A stretch of DNA of 64,000 nucleotides from positions 55,156,972 through 55,220,971 of the forward strand of contig OX393557.1 in NCBI GenBank assembly GCA_947650365.1, in the 5' to 3' direction. This document shows, one piece after another, positions 14,808-29,161 of the stretch (positions within the stretch are counted from its first letter, which is position 1; each line of letters opens with the position of its first letter). The notes beneath the pieces are model-generated. The model was not told the DNA's origin. It was given only the letters and a program-made list of their open reading frames with translations, and searched no databases. Both the position numbers and the translations under genes were made by a program. The stretch is from Chamaelirium japonicum (lineage: Eukaryota > Streptophyta > Magnoliopsida > Liliales > Melanthiaceae).

Positions 14808-15814
14808 TTCGTGCAAATGAATTAGAATGGATCGCGCGAATGAATTAGAATGGATCGTACGAATGAATTAGATTGGATCGTACGAATGAATTAGAATGGA
14901 TCGTGCGAATGAATTAGAATGAATCGTACGAATGAATTAGAATGGATCGTACGAATGACTTAGAATGGATCGTACTAATGAATTAGAATGGATTGAATTA
15001 GAATGAATCGTACGAATGAATTCGTATGAATAAATTAGAATGGATCATACGAATGAATTAGAATGGATACATTCGTGCGAATGAATTAGAATGGATCGTG
15101 CGAATGAATTAGAATGGATCGTACGAATGAATTAGAATGGATACATTCGTGCGAATCCATTCTATTTCATTCGTACGATCCATTCTAATTCATTCGCACG
15201 ATCCATTCTAATTCATTCATACGATCGATTCTAATTCATTCGTACGATCCATTCTAATTCATTCGTACGATCCATTCTAATTCATTCGCACAATCTATTC
15301 TAATTCATTCGTATGAATGTATCCACTCTAATTCATTCATACGATCCATCTTAATTCATTTGTACGAATGTATCCACTCTAATTCATTCATACGATCCAT
15401 TCTAATTCATTCGCACGAATGTATCCATTCCAAATCATTCGTACGATCCATTCTAATTCATTCGCACAATCTATTCTAATTCATTCGTATGATCAATTCT
15501 TATTCATTAGCATGATCCATTCTAATTCATTCGTACGATCTATTCTATTTCATTCATATGATCCATTCTAATTCTTTTGCACATGTATCCATTCTAATTC
15601 ATTCGTACGATCCATTCTAATTCATTCGTACGATCCATTCTAATTCATTCGCACGATCCATTCTAATTCATTCATACAATCTATTCTAATTCATTCGTAC
15701 GATCCATTCTACGATCCATTCTAATTCATTCGTACGTTCCATTCTAATTCATTCGTACGATCTATTCAAATTAATTCGTACGATCAATTCTAATTCATTC
15801 GCACGATCTATTCT
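14808..15814. repeat. 23-bp satellite, plus then minus block
   Basis: Plus orientation at 14808-15148 ends in an exact common junction (15139-15158). Minus orientation at 15149-15814 ends at the switch GATCTATTCTAGAATGG near 15813, where CTATTCTAGAAT is itself nearly palindromic. Confidence 0.86.
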
Positions 15815-16897
15815 AGAATGGATCGTATTAATGAATTAGAACGGATCGTGCGAATGAATTAGAATGGATCGTACGAATGAGTAAGAATGGATCGTGCGAA
15901 TGAATTAGAATGGATCATATGAATGAATTAGAATGGATCGTATGAATGAATTAGAATGGATCGTGCGAATAAATTAGAATGGATCGTATGAATGAATTAG
16001 AATAGATTGTGCGAATGAATTATAATGGATCGTACGAATGAATTAGAATGGATACATTCGTGCGAATGAATTAGAATGGTTCGTATGAATGAATTAGAAT
16101 CGATCATACGAATGAATTAGAATGGATCATGCGAATGAATTAGAATGGATCGTGCGAATGAATTAGAATGGATCGTACGAATGAAATAGAATGGATTATA
16201 CGAATGAGATAGAATGGATCGTACGAATGAATTAGAATGGATACATTCATGCGAATGAATTAGAATGGATCATACGAATGAATTAGAATGGATTCATTCG
16301 TGCGAATGAATTAGAATAGATCGTACGAATGAGTAAGAATGGATCGTACGAATGAATTAGAATGGATTGAATTAGAATGAATCGTACGAATGAATTAGAA
16401 TGGATCGTACGAATGAATTAGAATGGATCGTACAAATGAATTAGAATGGATAGAATTAGAATGAATCGTACGAATGAATTAGAATGAATCATACCGTACG
16501 AATGAATTAGAATGGATCATACGAAGGAATTAGAATGGATCGTACGAATGAATTAGAATGGATCGTACGAATGAATTAGATTGGATCGTATTAATGAATT
16601 AGAATGGATCGTACGAATGAATTAGAATAGATCGTACGAATGAATTAGAATAGATCGTACGAATGAATTAGAAAAAGAATGGATCGTTCGAATGAATTAG
16701 AATGGATCGTGCGAATGAATTAGAATGGATCGTACGAATGAATTAGAATAGATTGTGCGAATGAATTAGAATGGATCGTACGAATGAATTAGAATGGATC
16801 GTACGAATGAATTAGAATGGATCGTATGAATGAATTAGAATGGATCGGGCGAATGAATTAGAATGGATCGTACGAATGAAATAGAATGGATTCGCAC
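15815..16897 (+). repeat. 23-bp satellite, plus orientation
   Basis: Contains the ATCGATC module (near 16099), the GAGATAGAATGG variant (near 16206) and the TCATACCGTACG marker (about 16490). It ends in the common junction in reverse form, GGATTCGCACGAATGTATCC, at 16888-16907. Confidence 0.87.
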
Positions 16898-17650
16898 GAA
16901 TGTATCCATTCTAATTCATTCGTACGATCCATTCTAATTCATTCGTACGATCCATTCTAATTCATTCGCACGAATGTATCCATTCTAATTCATTCGTATG
17001 AATGAATTAGAATGGATCATACGAATGAATTAGAATGGATACATTCGTGCGAATGAATTAGAATGGATCGTGCGAATGAATTAGAATGGATCGTACGAAT
17101 GAATTAGAATGGATACATTCGTGCGAATCCATTATATTTCATTCGTACGATCCATTCTAATTCATTCGCACGATCCATCCTAATTCATTTGTACGAATGT
17201 ATCCACTCTAATTCATTCATACGATCCATTCTAATTCATTCGCACGAATGTATCCATTCCAATTCATTCGTACGATCCATTCTAATTCATTCGCACAATC
17301 TATTCTAATTCATTCGTACGATCAATTCTAATTCATTAGCATGATCCATTCTAATTCATTCGTACGATCTATTCTATTTCATTCATACGATCCATTCTAA
17401 TTCTTTTGCACGAATGTATCCATTCTAATTCATTCGTACGATCCATTCTAATTCATTCGTACGATCCATTCTAATTCATTCGCACGATCCATTCTAATTC
17501 ATTCATACGATCCAATCTAATTCATTCATACGATCCATTCTAATTCATTCGCACGAATGTATCCATTCTAATTCATTCGTACGATCCATTCTTATCGCAC
17601 AATCCATTCTAATTCATTCGCACGATCCATTCTCCATTCTAATTCCTTCG
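16898..17650. repeat. 23-bp satellite, three blocks
   Basis: Minus 16898-16994, plus 16995-17120, minus 17121-17650. The common junction is used in reverse at 16888 and forward at 17111-17130, only about 220 bp apart. A truncated TTATCGCAC unit lies at 17592. Confidence 0.86.
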
Positions 17651-19753
17651 TACGAATGTACGAATGAATTAGAATGCATCGTACGAATGAATTAGCATGG
17701 ATCGTACGAATGAAATAGAATGGATCGTTCGAATGAATTAGAATGGATCGTGCGAATGAATTAGAATGGATCGTACGAATGAAATAGAATGGATTGTACG
17801 AATGAGATAGAATGGATCGTACGAATGAATTAGAATGGATACATTCATGCGAATGAATTAGAATGGATCATACGAATGAATTAGAATGGATTCATTCGTG
17901 CGAATGAATTAGAATGGATCGTACGAATGAGTAAGAATGGATCGTACGAATGAATTAAAATGGATTGAATTAGAATGAATCGTATGAATCAATTTGAATG
18001 GATCGTACGAATGAATTCGAATGGATCGTACGAATGAATTAGAATGGATACATTCATGCGAATGAATTAGAATGGATCATACGAATGAATTAGAATGGAT
18101 TCATTCGTGCGAATGAATTAGAACGGATCGTACGAATGAGTAAGAATGGATTGTACGAATGAATTAGAATGGATTGAATTAGAATGAATCGTACGAATGA
18201 AATAGAATAGATCGTACGAATGAATTAGAATGGATCGTACGAATGAATTAGAATGGATTGAATTTGAATGAATCGTACGAATGAATTAGAATGAATCATA
18301 CCGTACGAATGAATTAGAATGGATCATACGAAGGAATTAGAATGGATCGTACGAATGAATTAGAATGGATACCTTCGTGCAAATGAATTAGAATGGTTCG
18401 TAGGAATGAGTAAGAATGGATCGTACGAATGAAATAGAATGGATCGTATGAATGAATTAGAATGGATCGTGCGAATGAATTAGAATGGATCGTACGAATG
18501 AATTAGAATAGATTGTGCGAATGAATTAGAATAGATCGTACGAATGAATTAGAATGGATCGTATTAATGAATTAGAGTGGATCATATGAATGAATTAGAA
18601 TGGATACGAATGGATCGTACGAATGAGTAAGAATGGATCGTACGAATGAAATAGAATGGATTGTACGAATGAATTAGAATGGATACATTCGTGCGAATGA
18701 ATTAGGATGGATCGTATGAATGAATTAGAAAAGATTGTGCGAATGAATTAGAATGGATCGTACGAATGAATTAGAATGGATACATTCATGCGAATGAATT
18801 AGAATGGATCGTATGAATGAATTAGAATGGATCGTATGAGTGAATTAAAATGGATACGAAGGAATAAGAATGGATCGTACTAATGAATTAGAATAGATTG
18901 TGCGAATGAATTAGAATGGATCGTACGAATGAATTAGAAAGGATATATTCTTGCGAATGAATTATAATAGATCGTATGAATGAATTAGATTGGATCGTAT
19001 TAATGAATTAGAATGGATCGGGCGAATAAATTAGAATGGATCGTACGAATGAATTAGAATGGATAGATTCATGCGAATGAATTTGAATGGATCGTACGAA
19101 GGAATTAGAATGGATCGTACGAAGGAATTAGAATAGATCATACGAAGAAATTAAAATGGATCGTACGAATGAATTAGAATGGATCGTATGAATGAATTAG
19201 AATGGATCGTGCGAATGAATTAAAATGGATCGTATGAATGAAATAGAATGGATCGTATGAATTAGAATGGATCGTACGAATGAAATAGAATGGATCGTAC
19301 GAATGAATTAGAATAGATTGTGCGAATGGATTAGATTGGATCATACGATTGAGTAAGAATGGATTGTACGAATGAAATAGAATAGATCGTACGAATGAAT
19401 TAGAATGGATCATGCTAATGAATTAGAATTGATCGTACGAATGAATTAGAATAGATTGTGCGAATGAATTAGAATGGATCGTACGAATGAATTGGAATGG
19501 ATACATTCGTGCGAATGAATTAGAATGGATCGTATGAATGAATTAGAGTGGATACATTCGTACAAATGAATTAGAATGGATCGTACGAATGAATTAGAAT
19601 GGATACATTCGTGCGAATGAATTAGAATGGATCATATGAATGAATTAGAATAGATCGTTTGAGTGAATGCGAATGGATCGTGCGAATGAATTAGAATGGA
19701 TTGTACGAATGAATTAGAATGGATCATACGAATGAATTAGAATGGATACATTC
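17651..19753 (+). repeat. 23-bp satellite, plus orientation
   Basis: Holds the TCATACCGTACG marker near 18297, one copy of the GATACGAATGGATCG module (18604-18870) and the plus-strand partner of an inverted 240-bp repeat (19174-19413). It ends at the exact junction 19744-19763. Confidence 0.88.
19174..19413 (-). repeat. 240-bp inverted repeat, arm 1
   Basis: The complement of this stretch matches 23640-23879 almost base for base; the two translate to 79-residue strings differing at only a few positions. Both carry the same rare variants: CGATTGAGTAAG, TGGATTAGA and a shortened GTATGAATTAG link. A third, direct copy lies near 30655-30885. The open frame is a by-product of the repeat and is not a gene. 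Confidence 0.8.
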
Positions 19754-19955
19754 GTGCGAATCCATTCTATTTCATTCGTACGACCCATTCTAATTCATTC
19801 GCACGATCCATTCTAATTCATTCGTACGATCCATCCTAATTCATTCGTACGATACATTCTAATTCATTCGTACGATCCATTCTAATTCATTCGCACAATC
19901 TATTCTAATTCATTCGAACGATCCATTCTAATTCATTCGCACGATCCATTCTAAT
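19321..19955. repeat. 635-bp segmental duplicate, copy 1 (offset 5495)
   Basis: Matches 24816-25450 at a constant offset of 5495 bp. Three landmarks keep phase: TGCGAATGGATTAG at 19321 and 24816, CGATTGAG at 19346 and 24841, and the junction at 19744 and 25239. The copy spans the junction and both orientations. Confidence 0.85.
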
Positions 19956-20439
19956 TCCTTCATATGAATGGATCGTACGAATGAATTAGAATGGATCGTA
20001 CGAATGAATTAGAATGGATTGAATTAGAATGAATCGTACGAATGAATTAGAATGAATCATACCGTACGAATGAATTAGAATGGATCATACGAAGGAATTA
20101 GAATGGATCGTACGAATGAATTAGAATGGATCGTACGAATGAATTAGAATAGATCGTACGAAGGAATTAGAATGGATCGTACGAAGGAATTAGAATGGAT
20201 AGTACGAATGAATTAGAATGGATACCTTTGTGCAAATGAATTAGAATGGATCGTACGAATGAGTAAGAATGGATCGTACGAATGAAATAGAATGGATCGT
20301 ATGAATAAATTAGAATGGATCGTGCGAATGAATTAGAATGGATCGTACGAGTGAATTAGAATAGATCGTGCGAATGAATTAGAATGGATCGTACGAATGA
20401 ATTAGAATGGATCGTGCGAATGAATTAGAATGGATCGTA
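19754..20439. repeat. 23-bp satellite, minus then plus block
   Basis: Minus 19754-19969, plus 19970-20439. The plus part carries the TCATACCGTACG marker at about 20059. It switches to minus at CGTACGAATGTATCC near 20438, a variant of the common junction. Confidence 0.85.
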
Positions 20440-22311
20440 CGAATGTATCCATTCTAATTCATTCGTATGATCCATTCTAATTCATTCATACAATCCATTC
20501 TAATTCATTCGCACGATCCATTCGCATTCACTCAAACGATCCATTCTAATTCATTCATATGATCCATTCTAATTCATTCGTACGATCCATTCTAATTTCT
20601 TCGTATGATCTATTCTAATTCCTTCGTACGATCGATTCTAATTCCTTCGTACTATCCATTCAAATTCATTCGCACGAATCTATCCATTCTAATTCATTCG
20701 TACGATCCATTCTAATTCATTTGCACGATCCATTCTAATTCATTAATACGATCCAATCTAATTCATTCATACGATCTATTCTAATTCATTCGCACGAATA
20801 TATCCTTTCTAATTCATTCGTACGATCCATTCAAATTCATTCGCACAATCTATTCTAATTCATTAGTACGATCCATTCTAATTCATTCGTACGATCCATT
20901 CTAATTTATTAGCACGATCCAAATTCATTTATCCGTACGATCTATTCTATTTCATTCGTACGATCCATTCTTATCGCACGATCCATTCTAATTCATTCGC
21001 ACGATCCATTCTCCATTCTAATTCCTTCGTATGATCCATTCTAATTCCTTCGTATCCATTCTAATTCACTCATACGATCCATTCTAATTCATTCATACGA
21101 TCCATTCTAATTCATTAGCATGAATGTATCCATTCTAATTCATTCGTACGATCCATTCTAATTAATTCGCACAATCTATTCTAATTCATTCATACGATCT
21201 ATCCTAATTCATTCGCACGAATGTATCCATTCTAATTCATTCGTACAATCCATTCTATTTCATTCGTACGATCCATTCTTACTTATTCGTACGATCCATT
21301 CGTATCCATTCTAATTCATTCGTACGATCTATTCTAATTCATTCGTACGATCCATTCTAATTCATTAATACGATCCAATCTAATTCATTCATATGATCCA
21401 TTCTAATTCATTCGTACGATCCATTCTAATTCATTCGCACGATCCATTCTAATTCATTCGCACGATCCATTCTAATTCATTCATACGATCCATTCTAATT
21501 CATTCGTACAATCCATTCTAATTCATTCGTACGATCCATTCTAATTCTTTCGCACGATCCATTCTAATTCATTCGCACGAACGTATCCATTCTAATTCAT
21601 TCGTATGATCCATTCTAATTCATTCACACGATCCATTCTAATTCATTCATACAATCCATTCTATTTCTTTTGCACGAATGTATCCATTTTAATTCATTCG
21701 TACGATCCATTATATTTCATTCGTACGATCCATTCTAATTCATTCGTACAATCCATTCTAATTCATTCGCACGATCTATTCGAATTCATTCGCAGGAATG
21801 TATCCACTCTAATTCATTCATACGATCCATTCTAATTCCTTCATACGATCCATTCTATTTCATTCGTATGATCCATTCTATTTCATTCATATAATCCATT
21901 CTAATTCATTCGCACGATCCATTCTAATTCATTCATACGATCCATTCTAATTCATTCGTACGAATGTATCCATTCTAATTCATTCGTACGATCCATTCTA
22001 ATTCATTCGTATGATCCATTCTAATTCATTCGTACGATCTATATTCTAATTCATTCGCATGATCCATTCTAATTCATTCGTACGATCCATTCTAATTCAT
22101 TCATACGATCCATTCTAATTCATTCATACGATCCAATCTATTTCATTCGCACAATCCATTCTAATTCATTCGCACGATCCATTCTAATTCATTCGCATGA
22201 TCCATTCTAATTCATTCGTACGATCGATTCTAATTCATTCATACGATCCATTCTAATTCATTCGCACGAATGTATCCATTCTAATGCATTCGTACGATCC
22301 ATTCTAATTCA
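20440..22311 (-). repeat. 23-bp satellite, minus orientation
   Basis: A long minus block. It includes the module with ATTCATTTATCCG (20924), TTATCGCAC (20971) and CCATTCTCCATTC (near 21010) that is shared with 22600-23110 and 31230-31755. It ends at TTCATGCGAATAAATTAG near 22309. Confidence 0.88.
20560..21435 (-). repeat. Segmental duplicate, copy A (offsets 1657 and 10316)
   Basis: The TTATCGCAC landmark at 20971 recurs at 22628 (offset 1657) and 31287 (offset 10316). AAATTCATTT at 20921 recurs at 31237, giving the same 10316. Flanking variant units follow in the same order in each copy. Confidence 0.8.
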
Positions 22312-22593
22312 TGCGAATAAATTAGAATGGATCGTATGAATGAATTAGAATCGATCGTACGAATAAATTAGAATGGATCATGCGAATGAATTAGAATGGA
22401 TCGTGCGAATGAATTAGAATGGATTGTGCGAATGAATTAGAATGGATCGTATGAATGAATTAGAATGGATCGTATGAATGAATTAGAATGGATCGTGCGA
22501 ATGAATTAGAATGGATCGTACGAATGAATTAGAATGGATCATACGAATGAATTAGAATAGATTGTGCGAATGAATTAGAATGGATCTGGATCG
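22312..22593 (+). repeat. 23-bp satellite, short plus block
   Basis: Ends in GGATCTGGATCGTGTATCC (22583-22601), the reverse complement of the GATCCAGATCC junction seen at about 38160 and 41220. Confidence 0.86.
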
Positions 22594-24154
22594 TGTATCC
22601 ATTCTATTTCATTCGTACGATCCATTCTTATCGCACGATCCATTCTAATTCATTCGCACGATCCATTCTCCATTCTAATTCCTTCGTACGATCCATTCTA
22701 ATTCCTTCGTATCCATTCTAATTCACTCATACGATCCATTCTAATTCATTCATACGATCCATTCTAATTCATTCGCATGAATGTATCCATTCTAATTCAT
22801 TCGTACGATCCATTCTAATTCATTCGCACAATCTATTCTAATTCATTCATACGATCCATCCTAATTCATTCGCACGAATGTATCCATTCTAATTCATTCG
22901 TACAATCCATTCTATTTCATTCGTACGATCCATTCTTACTCATTCGTACAATCCATTCGTATCCATTCTAATTCATTCATACGATCTATTCTAATTCATT
23001 CGTACGATCCATTCTAATTCATTAATACGATCCAATCTAATTCATTCATACGATCCATTCTAATTCATTCGTACGATCCATTCTAATTCATTCGCACGAT
23101 CCATTCTAATTCATTCGCATGATCCATTCTAATTCATTCATACGATCCATTCTAATTCATTCGTACGATCCATTCTAATTCATTCGTACGATCCATTCTA
23201 ATTCATTCGCACAATCTATTCGAATTCATTCGTACGATCCATTCTAATTCATTCGCACGATCCATTCTAATTCATTCATACGATCCATTCTATTTCATTC
23301 GTACGATCCATTCTTACTCATTCGTACGATCCATTCTAATTCATTTGCACGAAGGTATCCATTCTAATTCATTCGTACTATCCATTCTAATTCCTTCGTA
23401 CGATCCATTCTAATTCCTTCGTACGATCCATTCTAATTCATTTGCACGAAGGTATCCATTCAACTTCATTCGCACGAATGTATCCTTTCTAATTCATTCG
23501 CACGATCCATTCTAATTCATTCGCACAATCTATTCTAATTCATTCGATCGATCCATTCTAATTCATTCGTACGATCCATTCTAATTCATTCGTACGATCT
23601 ATTCTAATTCATTCGCACGATCAATTCTAATACATTAGCATGATCCATTCTAATTCATTCGTACGATCTATTCTATTTCATTCGTACAATCCATTCTTAC
23701 TCAATCGTATGATCCATTCTAATCCATTCGCACAATCTATTCTAATTCATTCGTACGATCCATTCTATTTCATTCGTACGATCCATTCTAATTCATACGA
23801 TCCATTCTATTTCATTCATATGATCCATTTTAATTCATTCGCACGATCCATTCTAATTCATTCATACGATCTATTCTAATTCATTCGTACGATCCATTCT
23901 AATTTCTTCGTATGATCTATTCTAATTCCTTCGTACGATCCATTCTAATTCCTTCGTACGATCCATTCTAATTCTTTTGCACGAATGTATCCATTCTAAT
24001 TCATTCGTTCAATCCATTCTAATTCATTCGTACGATCCATTATAATTCATTCGCACGATCCATTCTAATTCATGCATACGATCCAATCTAATTCATTCAT
24101 ACGATCCATTCTAATTCATTCGCACGAATGTATCCATTCTAATTCATTCGTACA
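22594..24154 (-). repeat. 23-bp satellite, minus orientation
   Basis: Carries segmental copy B (about 22600-23110) of the TTATCGCAC module and arm 2 of the 240-bp inverted repeat (23640-23879). It ends at the palindromic switch TACATGTA at 24151-24158. Confidence 0.88.
23640..23879 (+). repeat. 240-bp inverted repeat, arm 2
   Basis: Inverted partner of 19174-19413, about 4.2 kb away. Similarity continues beyond the stated ends, as in the ATTAGCATGATCC unit on the left. Direct relative near 30655-30885. Confidence 0.8.
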
Positions 24155-25248
24155 TGTATGAATGAATTAGAATGGATCGTACGAATGAATTAGAGTTGAT
24201 ACATTCGTGCGAATGAATTAGAATGGATCGTACGAATGAATTAGATTGGATCGTATGAATGAATTATAATGGATCATGCGAATGAATTAGAATAGATTAT
24301 ACAAATGAATTAGAATGGATTGTACGAATGAATTAGAATGGATCGTACGAATGAATTAGAATGGATCGTATGAATGAATTAGAATGGATCGTTTGAATGA
24401 ATTAGATTGGATCGTATAAATGAATTAGAATGGATCGTACGAATGAATTAGAATGGATCGTGCTAATGAATTAGAATGGATCGTGCGAATGAATTAGAAT
24501 GGATCGTGCGAATGAATTAGAATGGATCGTACGAATGAATTAGAATGGATCGTACGAATGAATTAGAATGGATCGTTCGAATGAATTAGAATAGATTGTG
24601 CGAATGAATTAGAATGGATCGTACGAATGAATTAGAAAGGATACATTCGTGCGAATGAATTAGAATGGATACCTTCGTGCTAATGAATTAGAATGGATCG
24701 TATGAATGAGTAAGAATGGATCGTACGAATGAAATAGAATGGATCGTATGAATGAATTAGAATGGATCATGCGAATGAATTAGAATGGATCGTACGAATA
24801 AATTAGAATAGATTGTGCGAATGGATTAGAATGGATCATACGATTGAGTAAGAATGGATTGTACGAATGAAATAGAATAGATCGTACGAATGAATTAGAA
24901 TGGATCATGCTAATCAATTAGAATTGATCGTACGAATGAATTAGAATAGATTGTGCGAATGAATTAGAATGGATCGTACGAATGAATTGGAATGGATACA
25001 TTCGTGCGAATGAATTAGAATGGATCGTATGAATGAATTAGAGTGGATACATTCGTACAAATGAATTAGAATGGATCGTACGAATGAATAAGAATGGATA
25101 CATTCGTGCGAATGAATTAGAATGGATCATATGAATGAATTAGAATGGATCGTTTGAGTGAATGGGAATGGATCGTGCGAATGAATTAGAATGGATTGTA
25201 CGAATGAATTAGAATGGATCATACGAATGAATTAGAATGGATACATTC
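24155..25248 (+). repeat. 23-bp satellite, plus orientation
   Basis: Begins at the TACATGTA switch. The variant ATTAGAGTTGATACATTCG near 24192 is the unit type into which the LINE inserted elsewhere. Holds most of the second copy of the 635-bp segment and ends at the exact junction 25239-25258. Confidence 0.88.
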
Positions 25249-25450
25249 GTGCGAATCCATTCTATTTCATTCGTACGATCCATTCTAATTCATTCGCACG
25301 ATCCATTCTAATTCATTCATACGATCCATTCTAATTCATTCGTACGATCCATTCTAATTCATTCGTACGATCCATTCTAATTCATTCGCACAATCTATTC
25401 TAATTCATTCGTACGATCCATTCTAATTCATTCTCACGATCCATTCTAAT
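24816..25450. repeat. 635-bp segmental duplicate, copy 2 (offset 5495)
   Basis: Direct copy of 19321-19955 with few substitutions and no apparent change of phase. Includes the plus-to-minus junction at 25239-25258. Confidence 0.85.
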
Positions 25451-27494
25451 TCATTCATACGATCCATTCTATTTCATTCGTACGATCCATTCTTACTCAT
25501 TCGTACGATCCATTCTAATTCATTTGCACGAAGGTATCCATTCTAATTCATTCGCACGAATGTATCCTTTCTAATTCATTCGTACGATCCATTCTAATTC
25601 ATTCGCACAATCTATTCTAATTCATTCGAACGATCCATTCTAATTCATTCGTACGATCCATTCTAATTCATTCGTACGATCCATTCTAATTCATTCGCAC
25701 AATCCATTCTAATTCATTCGCACGATCCATTCTAATTCATTAGCACGATCCATTCTAAATGAATTAGAATGGATCGTACGAATGAATTAGAATGGATAGA
25801 TTTATGTGAATGAATTAGAATGGAATATATGAATGAATTAGAATGGATCGTTTGAGTGAATGCGAATGGATCGTGCGAATGAATTAGAATGGATTGTACG
25901 AATGAATTAGAATGGATCATACAAATGAATTAGAATGGATACATTCGTGCGAATCCATTCTATTTCATTCGTACGATCCATTCTAATTCATTCGCACGAT
26001 CCATTCTAATTCATTCATACGATCCATTCTAATTCATTTGTATGATCCATTCTAATTCATTCGTACGATCCATTCTAATTCATTCGCACAATCTATTCTA
26101 ATTCATTCGTACGATCCATTCTAATTCATTCGCATGATCCATTCTAATTCATTCATACGATCCATTCTATTTCATTCGTACGATCCATTCTTACACATTC
26201 GTATGATCTATTCTAATTCATTTGCATGAAGGTATCCATTCTAATTTATTCGTACTATCCATTCTAATTCCTTCGTACGATCCATTCTAATTCCTTCGTA
26301 CGATCCATTCTAATTCATTCATACGATCCATTCTAATTCATTCGTACGATCCATTCTACTTCCTTCGTATGATCCATTCTAATTCATTCGTACGGTATGA
26401 TTCATTCTAATTCATTCGTACGATTCATTCTAATTCAATCCATTCTAATTCATTCGTACGATCCATTCTAATTCATTCGTACGATCCATTCTAATTCATT
26501 CGTACGATTCATTCTAATTCAATCCATTCTAATTTATTCGTACGATCCATTCTTACTCATTCGTACGATCCATTCTAATTCATTCGCACGAATGAATCCA
26601 TTCTAATTCATTCGTATGATCCATTCTAATTCATTCGCATGAATGTATCCATTCTAATTCATTCGTACGATCCATTCTATCTCATTCGTACAATCCATTC
26701 TATTTCATTCGTACGATCCATTCTAATTCATTCGCACAATCCATTCTAATTCATTCGCATGATCCATTCTAATTCATTCGTACGATCGATTCTAATTCAT
26801 TCATACGATCCATTCTAATTCATTCGCACGAATGTATCCATTCTAATTCATTCGTACGACCTATTCTAATTCATTCGCACAATCTATTCTAATTCATTCA
26901 TATGATCCATTCTAATTTATTCGCACGATCCATTCTAATTCATTCATACGATCCATTCTAATTCATTCATATGATCCATTCTAATTCATTCGCACGATCC
27001 ATTCTTACTCATTCGTACGATCTATTCTAATTCATTCGCACGATCCATTCTAATTCATTAATATGATCCATTCTAATTCATTCGCACGATCCATTCTAAT
27101 TCATTCACACTCATACGATCCAATCTAATTCATTCGCACGAATGTATCCTTTCTAATTCATTCGTATGATCCATTCTAATTCATTCGCACAATCTATTCT
27201 AATTCATTCAAACGATCCATTCTAATTCATTTGTACGATCCATTCTAATTCATTCGTACGATCCATTCTAATTCATTCACACGATCCATTCTAATTCATT
27301 CGCACGATCCATTCTAATTCATTAGCACGATCCATTCTAATTCATTCGTACGATCCATTCTAATTCATTTATACGATCCAATCTAATTCATTCATACGAT
27401 CCATTCTAATTTTTTCGCACGAATGTATCTATTCTAATTCATTCGTACGATCCTTTCTAATTCATTAGCACGAAAAAACACGATCCACTCACAT
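25249..27494 (-). repeat. 23-bp satellite, minus orientation with one plus patch
   Basis: A plus patch at about 25758-25946 includes the TTTGAGTGAATGCG module and an exact junction (25937-25956). The TACGGTATGATTC marker is at 26391. The block ends in the second copy of the A-rich marker CACGAAAAAACACGATCC (27469-27486). Confidence 0.87.
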
Positions 27495-28165
27495 ACGAAT
27501 AAATTAGAATGAATTAGAATGGATTGTGTGAATGAATTAGAATGGATCGTATGAATGAATTAGAATGGATCGTGCGAATGAATAAGAATGGATCGTGCGA
27601 ATGAATTAGAATATGGATCGTACGAAGGAATTAGAATGGATCGTACGAATGAATTCGAATGTATCCTTTCTAATTCATTCGTACGATCCATTCTAATTCC
27701 TTCGTACGATCCATTCTAATTCATTCGTATGATCCATTCTAATTCATTCGCACGATCCATTCTAATTCATTCGTACGATCCATTCTATTTCATTCATACG
27801 ATCCATTCTAATTCATTCATACGATCTATTCTAATTCTTTTGCACGAATGTATCCATTCTAATTCATTTGTACGATCCATTCTAATTCATTCGCACGATC
27901 CATTCTAATTCATTCATACAATCCATTCTAATTCTTTTGCACGAATGTATCCATTCTAATTCATCCGTTCGATCCATTCTAATTCATTCGTACGATCCAT
28001 TCTAATTCATTCGTATGATCTATTCTAATTCATTCGCATGATCCATTCTAATTCATTCATACGATCCATTCTAATTCATTCACACAATCCATTCTAATTC
28101 ATTCTAATTTATTCGTATGTGAGTGGATCGTGTTTTTTCGTGCTAATGAATTAGAATGGATTGTA
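27455..28165. repeat. Large inverted repeat (about 130-bp arms, about 450-bp centre)
   Basis: The left arm (about 27455-27580) runs from the A-rich marker through AATAAATTAGAATGAATTAG and GATTGTGTGAATG. The right arm (about 28030-28165) is its near-exact reverse complement, ending in GGATCGTGTTTTTTCGTGC. The centre switches orientation at about 27655, at the reverse copy of the ATTCGAATTC junction. Single-stranded, this could fold into a long cruciform. Confidence 0.8.
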
Positions 28166-29161
28166 CGAATGAATTAGAATGGATACATTCGTGCGAAAGA
28201 ATTAGAATGGATCGTATGAATGAATTAGATTGGATCGTATAAATGAATTAGAATGGATCGTACGAATGAATTAGAATGGATATCGTGCTTATGAATTAGA
28301 ATGGATCGTACGAATGAATTAGAATGGATCGTGCGAATGAATTAGAATGGATCGTACGAATGAATTAGAATGGATCGTACGAATGAATTAGAATGGATCG
28401 TACGAATGAATTAGAATGGATCGTGCGAATGAATTAGAATGGATCGTACGAATGAATTAGAAAGGATACATTCGTGCGAATGAATTAGAATGGATCGTAT
28501 GAGTGTGAATGAATTAGAATGGATCGTGCGAATGAATTAGAATGGATCGTATTAATGAATTAGAATGGATCGTGCGAATGAATTAGAATGGATCGTACGA
28601 ATGAGTAAGAATGGATCGTGCGAATGAATTAGAATGGATCATATGAATGAATTAGAATGGATCGTATGAATGAATTAGAATGGATCGTGCGAATAAATTA
28701 GAATGGATCGTATGAATGAATTAGAATAGATTGTGCGAATGAATTAGAATGGATCGTACGAATGAATTAGAATGGATACATTCGTGCGAATGAATTAGAA
28801 TGGATCGTATGAATGAATTAGAATCGATCGTACGAATGAATTAGAATGGATCATGCGAATGAATTAGAATGGATCGTGCGAATGAATTAGAATGGATCGT
28901 ACGAATGAAATAGAATGGATTGTACGAATGAGATAGAATGGATAGTACGAATGAATTAGAATGGATACCTTCGTGCAAATGAATTAGAATGGATCGTACG
29001 AATGAGTAAGAAAGGATCGTACGAATGAAATAGAATGGATCGTATGAATGAATTAGAATGGATTGTGCGAATGAATTAGAATGGATCGTACGAATGAATT
29101 AGATTAGATTGTACGAATGAATTAGAATGGATCATACGAATGAATTAGAATGGATACATTC
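28125..29161 (+). repeat. 23-bp satellite, plus orientation
   Basis: Follows the right arm of the inverted repeat. Contains the ATCGATCG module (near 28824), GAGATAGAATGG (near 28929) and ends at the exact junction 29152-29171. Confidence 0.87.

Noticed and set aside
19174..23879. Open reading frames in the satellite with a 23-residue periodic peptide (IHSNSFVRSILIHSYDPF type), also at 21605-21835, 25732-25920, 33365-33550 and 52932-53114
   Set aside because: Three 23-bp units make 69 bases, so any frame gives a 23-residue period. The frame is open only where the TAA of the unit happens to be mutated (for example to TAT). There is no start context, no codon pattern and no domain; these are repeat artefacts.
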